Shown: positions 1 to 5,325 of the stretch, piece by piece | Numbering within the stretch: position 1 is the first letter of the stretch | Layout of the letters: each line of letters opens with the position of its first letter | NCBI GenBank assembly: GCA_016282655.1 | Contig: JAEELK010000202.1 | Span: 1-5,325, forward strand | DNA: 5,325 bases | Reading direction: 5' to 3' | Source: Bacillota bacterium | GTDB taxonomy: Bacteria > Bacillota > Clostridia > Peptostreptococcales > Anaerovoracaceae | Made by a program: the position numbers and the translations under genes | The notes under the pieces: model-generated | The model's input: only the letters and a program-made list of their open reading frames with translations | Databases searched by the model: none | What the model was told of the DNA's origin: nothing

Positions 1-82
1 AAATAAACTATCTATTGTTTCTTTTCATCAGTCACGGAAACGTGCAGCTTTTGCGGGCCGTTGGATCAGGAGGAAAAAGAAA

Positions 83-1396
83 ATGAAAAAGCTATTGTCA
101 GTCTGCGTGATGATCGCGCTGCTCTGCGTCATGGCGGGCTGCGGCGCCGGGGCCTCAAAACCGGCAGAGCAGGCGTCCGAGCCGGAGGAGGCGGCGGCCG
201 ACACGGCCGTGCTTTCGTCCGAGGCGGGCTGGTCTGTCAGCTATGACAGAGCGCTCTTCGACGTGACGAGCGAAGAGGGCGGCAGCACCTTCACCTACAA
301 AGGCGATGCGGCGGGCGACTCGCATCTGAAGATCAGCCGCGTGGACGGCGCGATGCCGCAGGAGCTCCTCTATGAAAAGACCGCGGACTGGGGCGAAGAG
401 CAGGTCCGCACGGAGGGATTCCTGGTCGGCACCGAAGATAAATGGAGCTACACCCGTACGCTGAACAGCGAAGAGGACGGTCTCTCCGTGGTCCGTCAGT
501 ACACCGCCGCGGAGTACAACGGCGGCAGCATCCTCTTTGAATTCGTACAGCATATGGACGGCGACGAAGCGCGGAACACCGCGGTCAGCGACGCCCTGGC
601 CTCCGTCATCGACAGCATCCGCTACGAGAACTTCGAGCCGCAGACGGAGCTCAGCTACGTGCCGGGCACGTATCTGCAGCATCTCACGGAAGAATATGAA
701 GGCGAGACCGTTGAAGTGACTTATTCCGTCACGCTCTCTCCGGACCACAGCGGCGTCATGTCGATCCAGGACAACATGGATCTGATCTGGGGCAGCTATC
801 TGCTCTATTCCGTCACGGGCGGCTATGAATATGAATACACCGTGGAGGGAGACGCGCTTTATATCAACTTTGACGGCGAATGGAGCGAGTTCCGCAGGAG
901 CCTGCCGGAATACCGCTATCCGGGCGACGACCCGGTCGCCGCGGCGGTCAGCGACTACCTGGTGAACAACTTCGCGAGCGATTTCGCGCCGGCGGACCTC
1001 GTGGTGCCCTCTTTCACGATCATCGCCACGGAGGAGCCGGGCGAGAACCAGGTGGACGTGATGGGCGATTATGAGATCACCTGTTTTGAAAAGCAGGGCG
1101 ACAGCCTGCAGGCGGTCAGCGGCGGGCACTTCCCCGGCAAGGTCCATCTGGAGAAGAACGGCGACGCTTACGTGGCCACCGGCATGGACGTCTGCGTGGA
1201 CGGCGCCAGATACGCGGAGAGCGCGCAGGAGATCTTCGGCGAGCATTATGAGACCTTCCAGAAGGTCTCCGCGGACAGCGCGGCAAGAGACGCGCTGCTC
1301 AAGCAGGCCGTTACGGATTATGTGAAGGCAAACGGGCTCAGCATCACGGAATACCAGTTCTACGGCGCGGAGCCGGTGGCCCTGGACTTGAATTAA
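83..1396 (+). CDS. Predicted secreted lipoprotein of unknown function, three-part architecture
   Basis: This encodes a 437-residue protein with a lipoprotein signal peptide: Lys2-Lys3, a hydrophobic core at about residues 4-17, and a lipobox-like MAGC ending at Cys20. It should be exported, lipidated on Cys20 and anchored on the outer face of the membrane. An Ala/Glu/Pro-rich linker follows (about 21-46). By eye there are three parts. Residues 48-183 are a mixed alpha/beta segment that ends in a helix, somewhat PsbP/DcrB-like. Residues 190-272 form a beta-rich segment (PGTYLQ, then VTLSPDHSG, then GDALYINFDGEW) like small lipocalin-like modules. Residues 285-437 form a tail in which a DYLVNNF helix near the start is echoed by a DYVKANG helix near the end. 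I recall similar tails in clostridial surface proteins, but have not searched. The start is supported by AGGAGG at 68-73, nine bases before the ATG. The gene lies about 16 bases upstream of purC, probably in the same operon. The function is unknown; an envelope or substrate-binding role is only a guess. Confidence 0.9.
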   Translation: MKKLLSVCVMIALLCVMAGCGAGASKPAEQASEPEEAAADTAVLSSEAGWSVSYDRALFDVTSEEGGSTFTYKGDAAGDSHLKISRVDGAMPQELLYEKTADWGEEQVRTEGFLVGTEDKWSYTRTLNSEEDGLSVVRQYTAAEYNGGSILFEFVQHMDGDEARNTAVSDALASVIDSIRYENFEPQTELSYVPGTYLQHLTEEYEGETVEVTYSVTLSPDHSGVMSIQDNMDLIWGSYLLYSVTGGYEYEYTVEGDALYINFDGEWSEFRRSLPEYRYPGDDPVAAAVSDYLVNNFASDFAPADLVVPSFTIIATEEPGENQVDVMGDYEITCFEKQGDSLQAVSGGHFPGKVHLEKNGDAYVATGMDVCVDGARYAESAQEIFGEHYETFQKVSADSAARDALLKQAVTDYVKANGLSITEYQFYGAEPVALDLN

Positions 1397-1398
1397 AC

Positions 1399-1403
1399 GG
1401 AGG
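1399..1403 (+). promoter_or_regulatory. Ribosome binding site that sets the purC start
   Basis: GGAGG lies just after the lipoprotein stop codon. An in-frame ATG at 1404 directly abuts it, which is too close for initiation. The ATG at 1413 is nine bases downstream, a normal spacing, and gives a protein starting MTKQKQLYEGK, as expected for PurC. The start at 1413 is therefore preferred. Confidence 0.85.
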
Positions 1404-1412
1404 ATGAGACAG

Positions 1413-2129
1413 ATGACGAAACAGAAGCAACTTTATGAAGGCAAGGCAAAAAAAGTTTATCAAACCGAGGACCCGGAGCTGCTGATCGTTTCCTATAAGG
1501 ACGACGCCACGGCATTCAACGGCCTGAAGAAGGGCAGCATCGCCGGCAAGGGCGTCATCAACAATCAGATGAGCAACCTGCTCATGCAGATGCTGGAGAA
1601 GAACGGCATCCCCACGCATTTCGTGGAGGAGCTGAGCGAGCGCGAGACGCTCGTGAAGAGGGTCTCCATCGTGCCGCTGGAAGTGATCGTACGCAACATC
1701 TCCGCGGGATCCTTCGCCAAGCGCTACGGCGTGGAGGAGGGCATCGTCTTCGCCGCGCCCACCATCGAGTTCTCCTACAAGAACGATGAACTGGGCGACC
1801 CGCTGATCAACTCCTACCATGCCATCGCCCTGCGCCTGGCCAGCCCGGAGGAGATCGAGACCATCAAAAAATACTCCTTCGGCATCAACGAGCTGCTGAA
1901 GGCTTTCTGGAAAGAATGCGGCGTGACGCTGGTGGACTTCAAGCTGGAGTTCGGCCGCCTCTCCTCCGGCAGCATCGTCCTGGCCGACGAGATCAGCCCG
2001 GACACCTGCCGCCTCTGGGACAGCGAGACCGGCGAGAAGCTGGACAAGGACAGATTCCGCCGCGACCTCGGCGGCGTGGAGGACGCCTATCAGGAGATCA
2101 TGAGGCGTCTCAGAGAACATATTAAGTAA
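1413..2129 (+). CDS. purC: Phosphoribosylaminoimidazole-succinocarboxamide synthase (SAICAR synthetase)
   Basis: This cytoplasmic ATP-dependent ligase joins L-aspartate to CAIR to form SAICAR in de novo purine synthesis. At 238 residues it has the usual length of bacterial stand-alone PurC. Family landmarks are clear. LYEGKAKKVY at residues 7-16 is the N-terminal nucleotide-binding hairpin, and GKGVINNQMSN lies at 45-55. VPLEVIVRNISAGS (87-100) and LVDFKLEFG (173-181) match the two classic SAICAR synthetase signatures. ADEISPDTCRLWD (191-203) and DKDRFRRDLGG (211-221) complete the C-terminal half. I chose the ATG at 1413, not the one at 1404, because the latter touches the ribosome binding site. 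The gene sits between the lipoprotein and purA with very short gaps. Its product SAICAR is the substrate of PurB, encoded two genes downstream. I see nothing broken or missing. Confidence 0.98.
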   Translation: MTKQKQLYEGKAKKVYQTEDPELLIVSYKDDATAFNGLKKGSIAGKGVINNQMSNLLMQMLEKNGIPTHFVEELSERETLVKRVSIVPLEVIVRNISAGSFAKRYGVEEGIVFAAPTIEFSYKNDELGDPLINSYHAIALRLASPEEIETIKKYSFGINELLKAFWKECGVTLVDFKLEFGRLSSGSIVLADEISPDTCRLWDSETGEKLDKDRFRRDLGGVEDAYQEIMRRLREHIK

Positions 2130-2147
2130 TATAGAAAAAAACGAAAT

Positions 2148-2152
2148 GGAGG
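2148..2152 (+). promoter_or_regulatory. Ribosome binding site that sets the purA start
   Basis: GGAGG overlaps a possible in-frame ATG at 2146, so that ATG cannot use it. The ATG at 2161 lies eight bases downstream and gives MANCAIVGANWGDEGKG. In that register Asp13 and His41 carry the same numbers as in the mature E. coli enzyme. The start at 2161 is therefore preferred over 2146. Confidence 0.85.
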
Positions 2153-2160
2153 CGAAGCGG

Positions 2161-3435
2161 ATGGCAAACTGCGCGATCGTCGGCGCCAACTGGGGCGACG
2201 AGGGAAAAGGCCGCATGGTAGACCTGCTTACGGAAGAATATGATGTCGTGGTCCGGTTTCAGGGCGGCGGAAACGCCGGCCATACGGTGATCAACGAGAA
2301 AGGAAAGTTCGCGCTGCATCTGCTGCCCTCCGGCATCTTTCACAAAGGCGTGGTCAACGTGCTGGGAAACGGCGTGGCCCTGGATCCGCAGAACCTGCTG
2401 GCGGAGATGCGCGAGCTCACGGCGCGCGGCGTGGCGGTCAGCCCGGAGAATCTGAAGATCAGCGACCGCGCCCCGCTGCTCCTGCCCTGGCACCGCGATC
2501 TGGACGAGCTGGAAGAAAAGCGTCTGGCGGACCGGAAGTTCGGCTCCACGAAGCAGGGCATCGCGCCTTTCTATTCGGACAAGTATCAGAAAAAGACCGT
2601 GCTCGCGGGCGAGCTCTTCTATCCCGAAGTCCTGCGTGCGCATCTTCGCGGCATCCTGGAGTGGAAGAACCTCATCCTGAGCAAGGTCTACGGCGCGACG
2701 CCCTACACGGAGGAGATGCTGGAGCGGTGGATCGCGGAGGCCGCGGAGCCGCTGAAGCCCTACATCTGCGACGTCGGCGCGTATCTTGCCGCCGCGCAGG
2801 CGGAGGGCAGGCAGATCCTCTTCGAGGCGCAGCTCGGCACGCTGCGCGACCTGGACTACGGCATCCATCCCTTCACCACCTCTTCCAACACGCTGGCCGC
2901 CTACGCGCCCATCGGCGCGGGCTTTCCCGGCGCGAAGGTCGAGCGGGTGGTGGCCGTGGCGAAGGCGTATTCCAGCTGCGTCGGGGAAGGCCCCTTCGTC
3001 TGCGAGCTCTTCGGAGAAGAGGCGGAAAAGCTGCGGGAAGCCGGCGCGGAGTACGGCGCCAAGACGGGACGGCCCCGCAGGGTCGGCCCGCTGGACCTGG
3101 TGGCGACCCGCTACGGCGTCGCCATGCAGGCGGCCACGGAAGTGGCGCTCACCAAGCTGGACGTGCTCGGCTATCTGGAGCGCATCCCGGTCTGCACGCA
3201 CTATCTGATCCGCGGGGAAAAGCGCAGCGATTTTCCCTTCCCGGCGGCGCTGGCGGAGGCCAAGCCCTGCCTGGAATACTTTGAGGGCTGGCGCTGTGAC
3301 ATCTCCGGCGTGCGGCGCTGGGAGGATCTCCCGGCGGCGGCCAGAGCCTACGTGGAATACGTGGAAAAAGCCATAGACTGTCCCATTCCCTACGTCTCCG
3401 TCGGACCGGAGCGCGAAAGCATCATCCTCAGATAA
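2161..3435 (+). CDS. purA: Adenylosuccinate synthetase, divergent type
   Basis: PurA uses GTP to join L-aspartate to IMP, giving adenylosuccinate, the first committed step to AMP. The protein is 424 residues, near the family norm. Conserved parts are the P-loop region NWGDEGKG (10-17) with catalytic Asp13, GGGNAGHTV (35-43) with His41, LLPSGI (54-59), TTSSNT (239-244), the aspartate loop TGRPRR (302-307), the guanine-recognition motif TKLD (331-334) and the C-terminal VGPER (414-418). Compared with the E. coli sequence as I remember it, several active-site positions differ. The GAQG motif reads AQLG (223-226), so Leu225 takes the place of Gln224. Arg143 is Lys144, Arg131 is Gln132, and Thr300 is Lys301. 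The phage enzyme PurZ, which makes an aminoadenine precursor, is unlikely because Asp13 is kept. The setting between purC and purB supports true PurA activity in a divergent subfamily. I infer that the changes are lineage-specific and not inactivating. Confidence 0.93.
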   Translation: MANCAIVGANWGDEGKGRMVDLLTEEYDVVVRFQGGGNAGHTVINEKGKFALHLLPSGIFHKGVVNVLGNGVALDPQNLLAEMRELTARGVAVSPENLKISDRAPLLLPWHRDLDELEEKRLADRKFGSTKQGIAPFYSDKYQKKTVLAGELFYPEVLRAHLRGILEWKNLILSKVYGATPYTEEMLERWIAEAAEPLKPYICDVGAYLAAAQAEGRQILFEAQLGTLRDLDYGIHPFTTSSNTLAAYAPIGAGFPGAKVERVVAVAKAYSSCVGEGPFVCELFGEEAEKLREAGAEYGAKTGRPRRVGPLDLVATRYGVAMQAATEVALTKLDVLGYLERIPVCTHYLIRGEKRSDFPFPAALAEAKPCLEYFEGWRCDISGVRRWEDLPAAARAYVEYVEKAIDCPIPYVSVGPERESIILR

Positions 3436-3454
3436 CAGACCCAGGAGGCTTCTT

Positions 3455-4870
3455 ATGTCAGACAGATACGAATCGCCGTTTTCTTCCCGCTACGCGTCTC
3501 CTTATATGCTCGGGCTTTTCTCTCCGGACACGCGCTATCAGACCTGGCGCCGCCTCTGGGTGGCGCTGGCCAGAGCGGAGCGCGCGCTGGGCCTGCCGAT
3601 CACGGAGGCGCAGGTCGCGGATCTGGAAGCGCATCTGACGGACATCGACTACGCCTGCGTCAGCGCGCGCGAAAAAGAAGTGCGCCACGACGTCATGGCC
3701 CACGTCTATGCCTACGGCAAGGCGGCGCCCTCCGCGGCCGGCATCATCCATCTGGGCGCGACCAGCTGCTACGTGACGGACAACGCGGACCTGATCCTCT
3801 ACCGCGACGGCCTGCGCTATCTGCGCGGCGAGCTGCTGAAGGTCATCGCCAACCTGGCGTCCTTCGCGGAGCAGTACAAGGCCATGCCGACCCTTGGCTA
3901 CACGCATTATCAGCCGGCCCAGCTGGTCACGGTGGGAAAGCGCGCCACGCTCTGGATGCAGGACTTCCTCTCGGACCTCGGCGAGATCGACTTCGCGCTG
4001 GAGAACATCAAGTTCCTCGGCTGCCGCGGCACCACGGGCACCGAGGCCAGCTTCGTGAGCCTCTTCGAGGGCGACGCGGAGAAGATCGCGGAGATGAACC
4101 GGCAGATCGCGGCGGAGTTCGGCTTCGCGGAATGCTTCGACGTCTGCGGGCAGACCTATCCCCGCAAGGTGGACAGCCGCATCCTGAACGCGCTCTCCTC
4201 GGTGGCGCAGAGCGCCTACCGCATGGCGAACGACATCCGCCTGCTGCAGCACGACCGTCAGGTGGAAGAGCCCTTCGAAAAGAATCAGATCGGTTCCTCC
4301 GCCATGGCATACAAGCGAAATCCCATGCGCAGCGAACGCATCTGCTCGCTGGCGCGCTACCTGATGGCAGACGCCATGAACGCGCCCATGACCGCCTCCA
4401 CACAGTGGCTGGAGCGCACGCTGGACGACTCCGCCAACCGCCGCGTCTCCCTGCCGGAGGGCTTCCTCTGCGCGGACGCCATCCTGCGGCTGGCGCAGAA
4501 CGTCACGGACGGCCTGCACGTGAACGAAAAGATCATCGAGCGGACCGTGCGGGAGTATCTGCCCTTCATCGCCACGGAGAATCTGATGATGGAAGCGGTG
4601 AAGCGGGGCGGAGACCGGCAGCAGATCCACGAGATCATCCGCCGCTGCTCCATGGAAGCTTCGGCCCGCATGAAGCAGGGCGAGGACTGCGACCTCCTGG
4701 CCAGGCTGGCCGCGGAGCCGGCCTTCGGCCTCACGGAAGCGGAGATGAACGAACTGCTGGAGCCCGCGCGCTACATCGGCAGATGCCCCGCGCAGGTGGA
4801 CGCCTTCCTGGCGAAGGTGCGCCCGCTGCTGGCGGACGCGGCGCCGGAGTCCGCCGAGATCGACCTCTAA
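3455..4870 (+). CDS. purB: Adenylosuccinate lyase, animal-like (long) type
   Basis: PurB is a homotetrameric cytoplasmic lyase of the fumarase/aspartase superfamily. It removes fumarate from SAICAR to give AICAR and from adenylosuccinate to give AMP, so it serves both flanking pathway branches. The protein is 471 residues, longer than the roughly 430-residue Bacillus type. Visible motifs include RHDVMAHV (77-84), GIIHLGATSCYVTDN (96-110), TLGYTHYQPAQ (146-156) with the catalytic His151, and the signature loop GSSAMAYKRNP (280-290), which holds the candidate catalytic serines 281/282, Lys287 and Asn289. ERTLDDSANRR (320-330) follows. These blocks closely match human ADSL as I remember it. The loop has Ala285 where MPYKRNP is more common. 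AGGAGG at 3443-3448, six bases before the ATG, fixes the start. This is the last gene of the operon, 33 bases ahead of a strong terminator stem. Confidence 0.98.
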   Translation: MSDRYESPFSSRYASPYMLGLFSPDTRYQTWRRLWVALARAERALGLPITEAQVADLEAHLTDIDYACVSAREKEVRHDVMAHVYAYGKAAPSAAGIIHLGATSCYVTDNADLILYRDGLRYLRGELLKVIANLASFAEQYKAMPTLGYTHYQPAQLVTVGKRATLWMQDFLSDLGEIDFALENIKFLGCRGTTGTEASFVSLFEGDAEKIAEMNRQIAAEFGFAECFDVCGQTYPRKVDSRILNALSSVAQSAYRMANDIRLLQHDRQVEEPFEKNQIGSSAMAYKRNPMRSERICSLARYLMADAMNAPMTASTQWLERTLDDSANRRVSLPEGFLCADAILRLAQNVTDGLHVNEKIIERTVREYLPFIATENLMMEAVKRGGDRQQIHEIIRRCSMEASARMKQGEDCDLLARLAAEPAFGLTEAEMNELLEPARYIGRCPAQVDAFLAKVRPLLADAAPESAEIDL

Positions 4871-4903
4871 GGCTGCACAAAGCGATAAGAGAAAAAAAGA
4901 GAA

Positions 4904-4933
4904 GCCCTGCCGCGTTCGCGGCAGGGCCTTTTT
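4904..4933 (+). terminator. Strong intrinsic terminator after purB, probably bidirectional
   Basis: A perfect 10-bp GC-rich stem (4904-4913 pairing with 4918-4927) encloses a GTTC loop. It is followed by one C and five T (4929-4933), a textbook Rho-independent terminator for the purC-purA-purB unit. On the opposite strand the stem is followed by a T-rich run (complement of 4891-4903, with seven consecutive T), so it can also stop transcription from the convergent minus-strand gene. Confidence 0.9.
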
Positions 4934-4937
4934 GTCG

Positions 4938-4962
4938 GGAAAAAGAAGAATGCCCGAGGGCA
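4938..4962 (-). terminator. Possible weak terminator of the minus-strand gene
   Basis: Just past the minus-strand stop codon, 4951-4962 can fold into a TGCC/GGCA stem with a four-base loop. On the minus strand it is followed by TTCTTCTTTTT. The stem is only four pairs, so it is weak. The stronger hairpin at 4904-4927 may do most of the work. Confidence 0.3.
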
Positions 4963-4968
4963 GAAGGC

Positions 4969-5325
4969 TCAGACGCGCTCCGCGGGCTGCGTCAGAAGGG
5001 CCTGCAGGGCGGCGCTCCCCGCTTCGCGCTCCGCCGCGTTGCTGCTCTTGTTCAGGTACTCCCAGAGCGCCTCGTAGAGCGTCCGCTCCTTGATGGCGAA
5101 ATAGCTGGCGGGCAGCTCCAGCGGGAGGATGAGGGCGCCGGCGGATTCCTTGCAGTAGATGAGAGCCTGCCCCGGGAGGCTGCTCGAGACGACGGCGAGG
5201 CCGTCTCCGGGCTCGTTCATGAGCCACTGCAGTTCGGCGCAGAGATGCGCGCGGCTCTCGCCACGGCAGGTCCGCAAAAGCGGACGGCAGATCTGCAGCA
5301 GATCGGAGAAGAGCATCTCGTTGGC
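4969..5325 (-). CDS. Unrecognised protein, C-terminal part (gene runs off the window end)
   Basis: On the minus strand an open frame runs from the window edge to a TGA at 4971-4969, giving 118 visible codons. The ATG at 5316-5314 is not preceded by a convincing ribosome binding site, and the frame stays open through the codons before it, so the true start probably lies outside the window. I do not recognise the family. The visible part looks like a soluble globular protein. It has an amphipathic N-terminal stretch containing several Cys, a middle part that looks beta-rich (GDGLAVVSSS, then ALIYCKE, then GALILPLEL), and a helical segment around YEALWEYLNK. It ends in an Ala-rich helix. No membrane segment or signal peptide is seen. 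The middle-to-end pattern faintly resembles C-terminal portions of some Firmicute transcription regulators, but this is weak. Its GC-rich third codon positions and its placement opposite a bidirectional terminator support a real gene convergent with purB. Confidence 0.72.
   Translation of the reverse strand, partial: ANEMLFSDLLQICRPLLRTCRGESRAHLCAELQWLMNEPGDGLAVVSSSLPGQALIYCKESAGALILPLELPASYFAIKERTLYEALWEYLNKSSNAAEREAGSAALQALLTQPAERV

Noticed and set aside
33..44. Small hairpin CACG-GAAA-CGTG upstream of the lipoprotein gene
   Set aside because: The stem is only four pairs with no T-run after it and no recognisable riboswitch context. It has a GNRA loop but could easily be chance.
1..82. Possible promoter for the operon (TAAACT at 4-9 as a -10 element)
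   Set aside because: The -10 match is only partial, the -35 region would lie outside the window, and the other AT-rich hexamers here lack a partner at proper spacing. No purine riboswitch or PurR-box can be made out.
61..246. Small plus-strand open frame overlapping the lipoprotein start
   Set aside because: It is in a different frame from the lipoprotein, begins at a TTG without its own ribosome binding site, and has Gly/Arg-rich shadow composition.
155..1246. Long minus-strand open frame opposite the lipoprotein gene
   Set aside because: The plus-strand frame has a ribosome binding site and a signal peptide with a lipobox. The antisense translation is biased in composition and has no recognisable motif.
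2122..3201. Long minus-strand open frame opposite purA
   Set aside because: It is a shadow of purA, with an Arg/Leu/Ala-rich translation and no independent support.
2161..3435. Reading PurA as a phage-type PurZ (aminoadenine pathway)
   Set aside because: The WGDEGKG motif with catalytic Asp13 is intact, whereas PurZ proteins have lost that aspartate. The neighbours are ordinary host purine genes and no phage gene is present.
3458..5227. Very long minus-strand open frame (589 codons) opposite purB and through the terminator
   Set aside because: It is antisense to a clearly recognised purB, crosses a strong bidirectional terminator, and its translation is Arg/Ala/His/Gln-rich with no family features. 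Long antisense frames are common opposite GC-rich genes.

Overview
The window is GC-rich bacterial DNA with tightly packed genes, strong AGGAGG-type ribosome binding sites and a lipoprotein with a short, acidic, low-complexity linker after its lipobox. Together with the PurA and PurB sequence types, this suggests a high-GC member of the Clostridia (Firmicutes), probably a gut or anaerobic lineage. The assignment is inference: no rRNA or other taxonomic marker is present.

Layout. Positions 1-82 are a short upstream region in which I can call no promoter with confidence. A four-gene plus-strand unit follows: a predicted secreted lipoprotein (83-1396), purC (1413-2129), purA (2161-3435) and purB (3455-4870). 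The gaps are about 16, 31 and 19 bases, each holding little more than a Shine-Dalgarno sequence, so the four genes are probably co-transcribed. A strong intrinsic terminator (stem 4904-4927) ends the unit. Its flanks are T-rich in both directions, so it can also serve the convergent minus-strand gene (4969 to beyond the window end), of which only the C-terminal 118 codons are visible and which I do not recognise.

How the genes work together. The three purine genes cover the aspartate/fumarate chemistry of purine synthesis. PurC joins aspartate to CAIR to give SAICAR, and PurB removes fumarate to give AICAR. PurA joins aspartate to IMP to give adenylosuccinate, and PurB removes fumarate again to give AMP. 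The cluster therefore holds both aspartate-adding enzymes and the one lyase that serves them. No other pur gene is visible. Nothing in the sequence ties the lipoprotein to purine metabolism beyond its position.

Most interesting points. PurA keeps its P-loop, catalytic Asp13 and His41, but has lost or shifted several IMP-contact residues known from the E. coli enzyme. PurB resembles the animal-type adenylosuccinate lyase more than the shorter Bacillus type. A multi-part lipoprotein of unknown function is placed directly ahead of purC. I found no mobile element, CRISPR array, RNA gene or clearly novel system.
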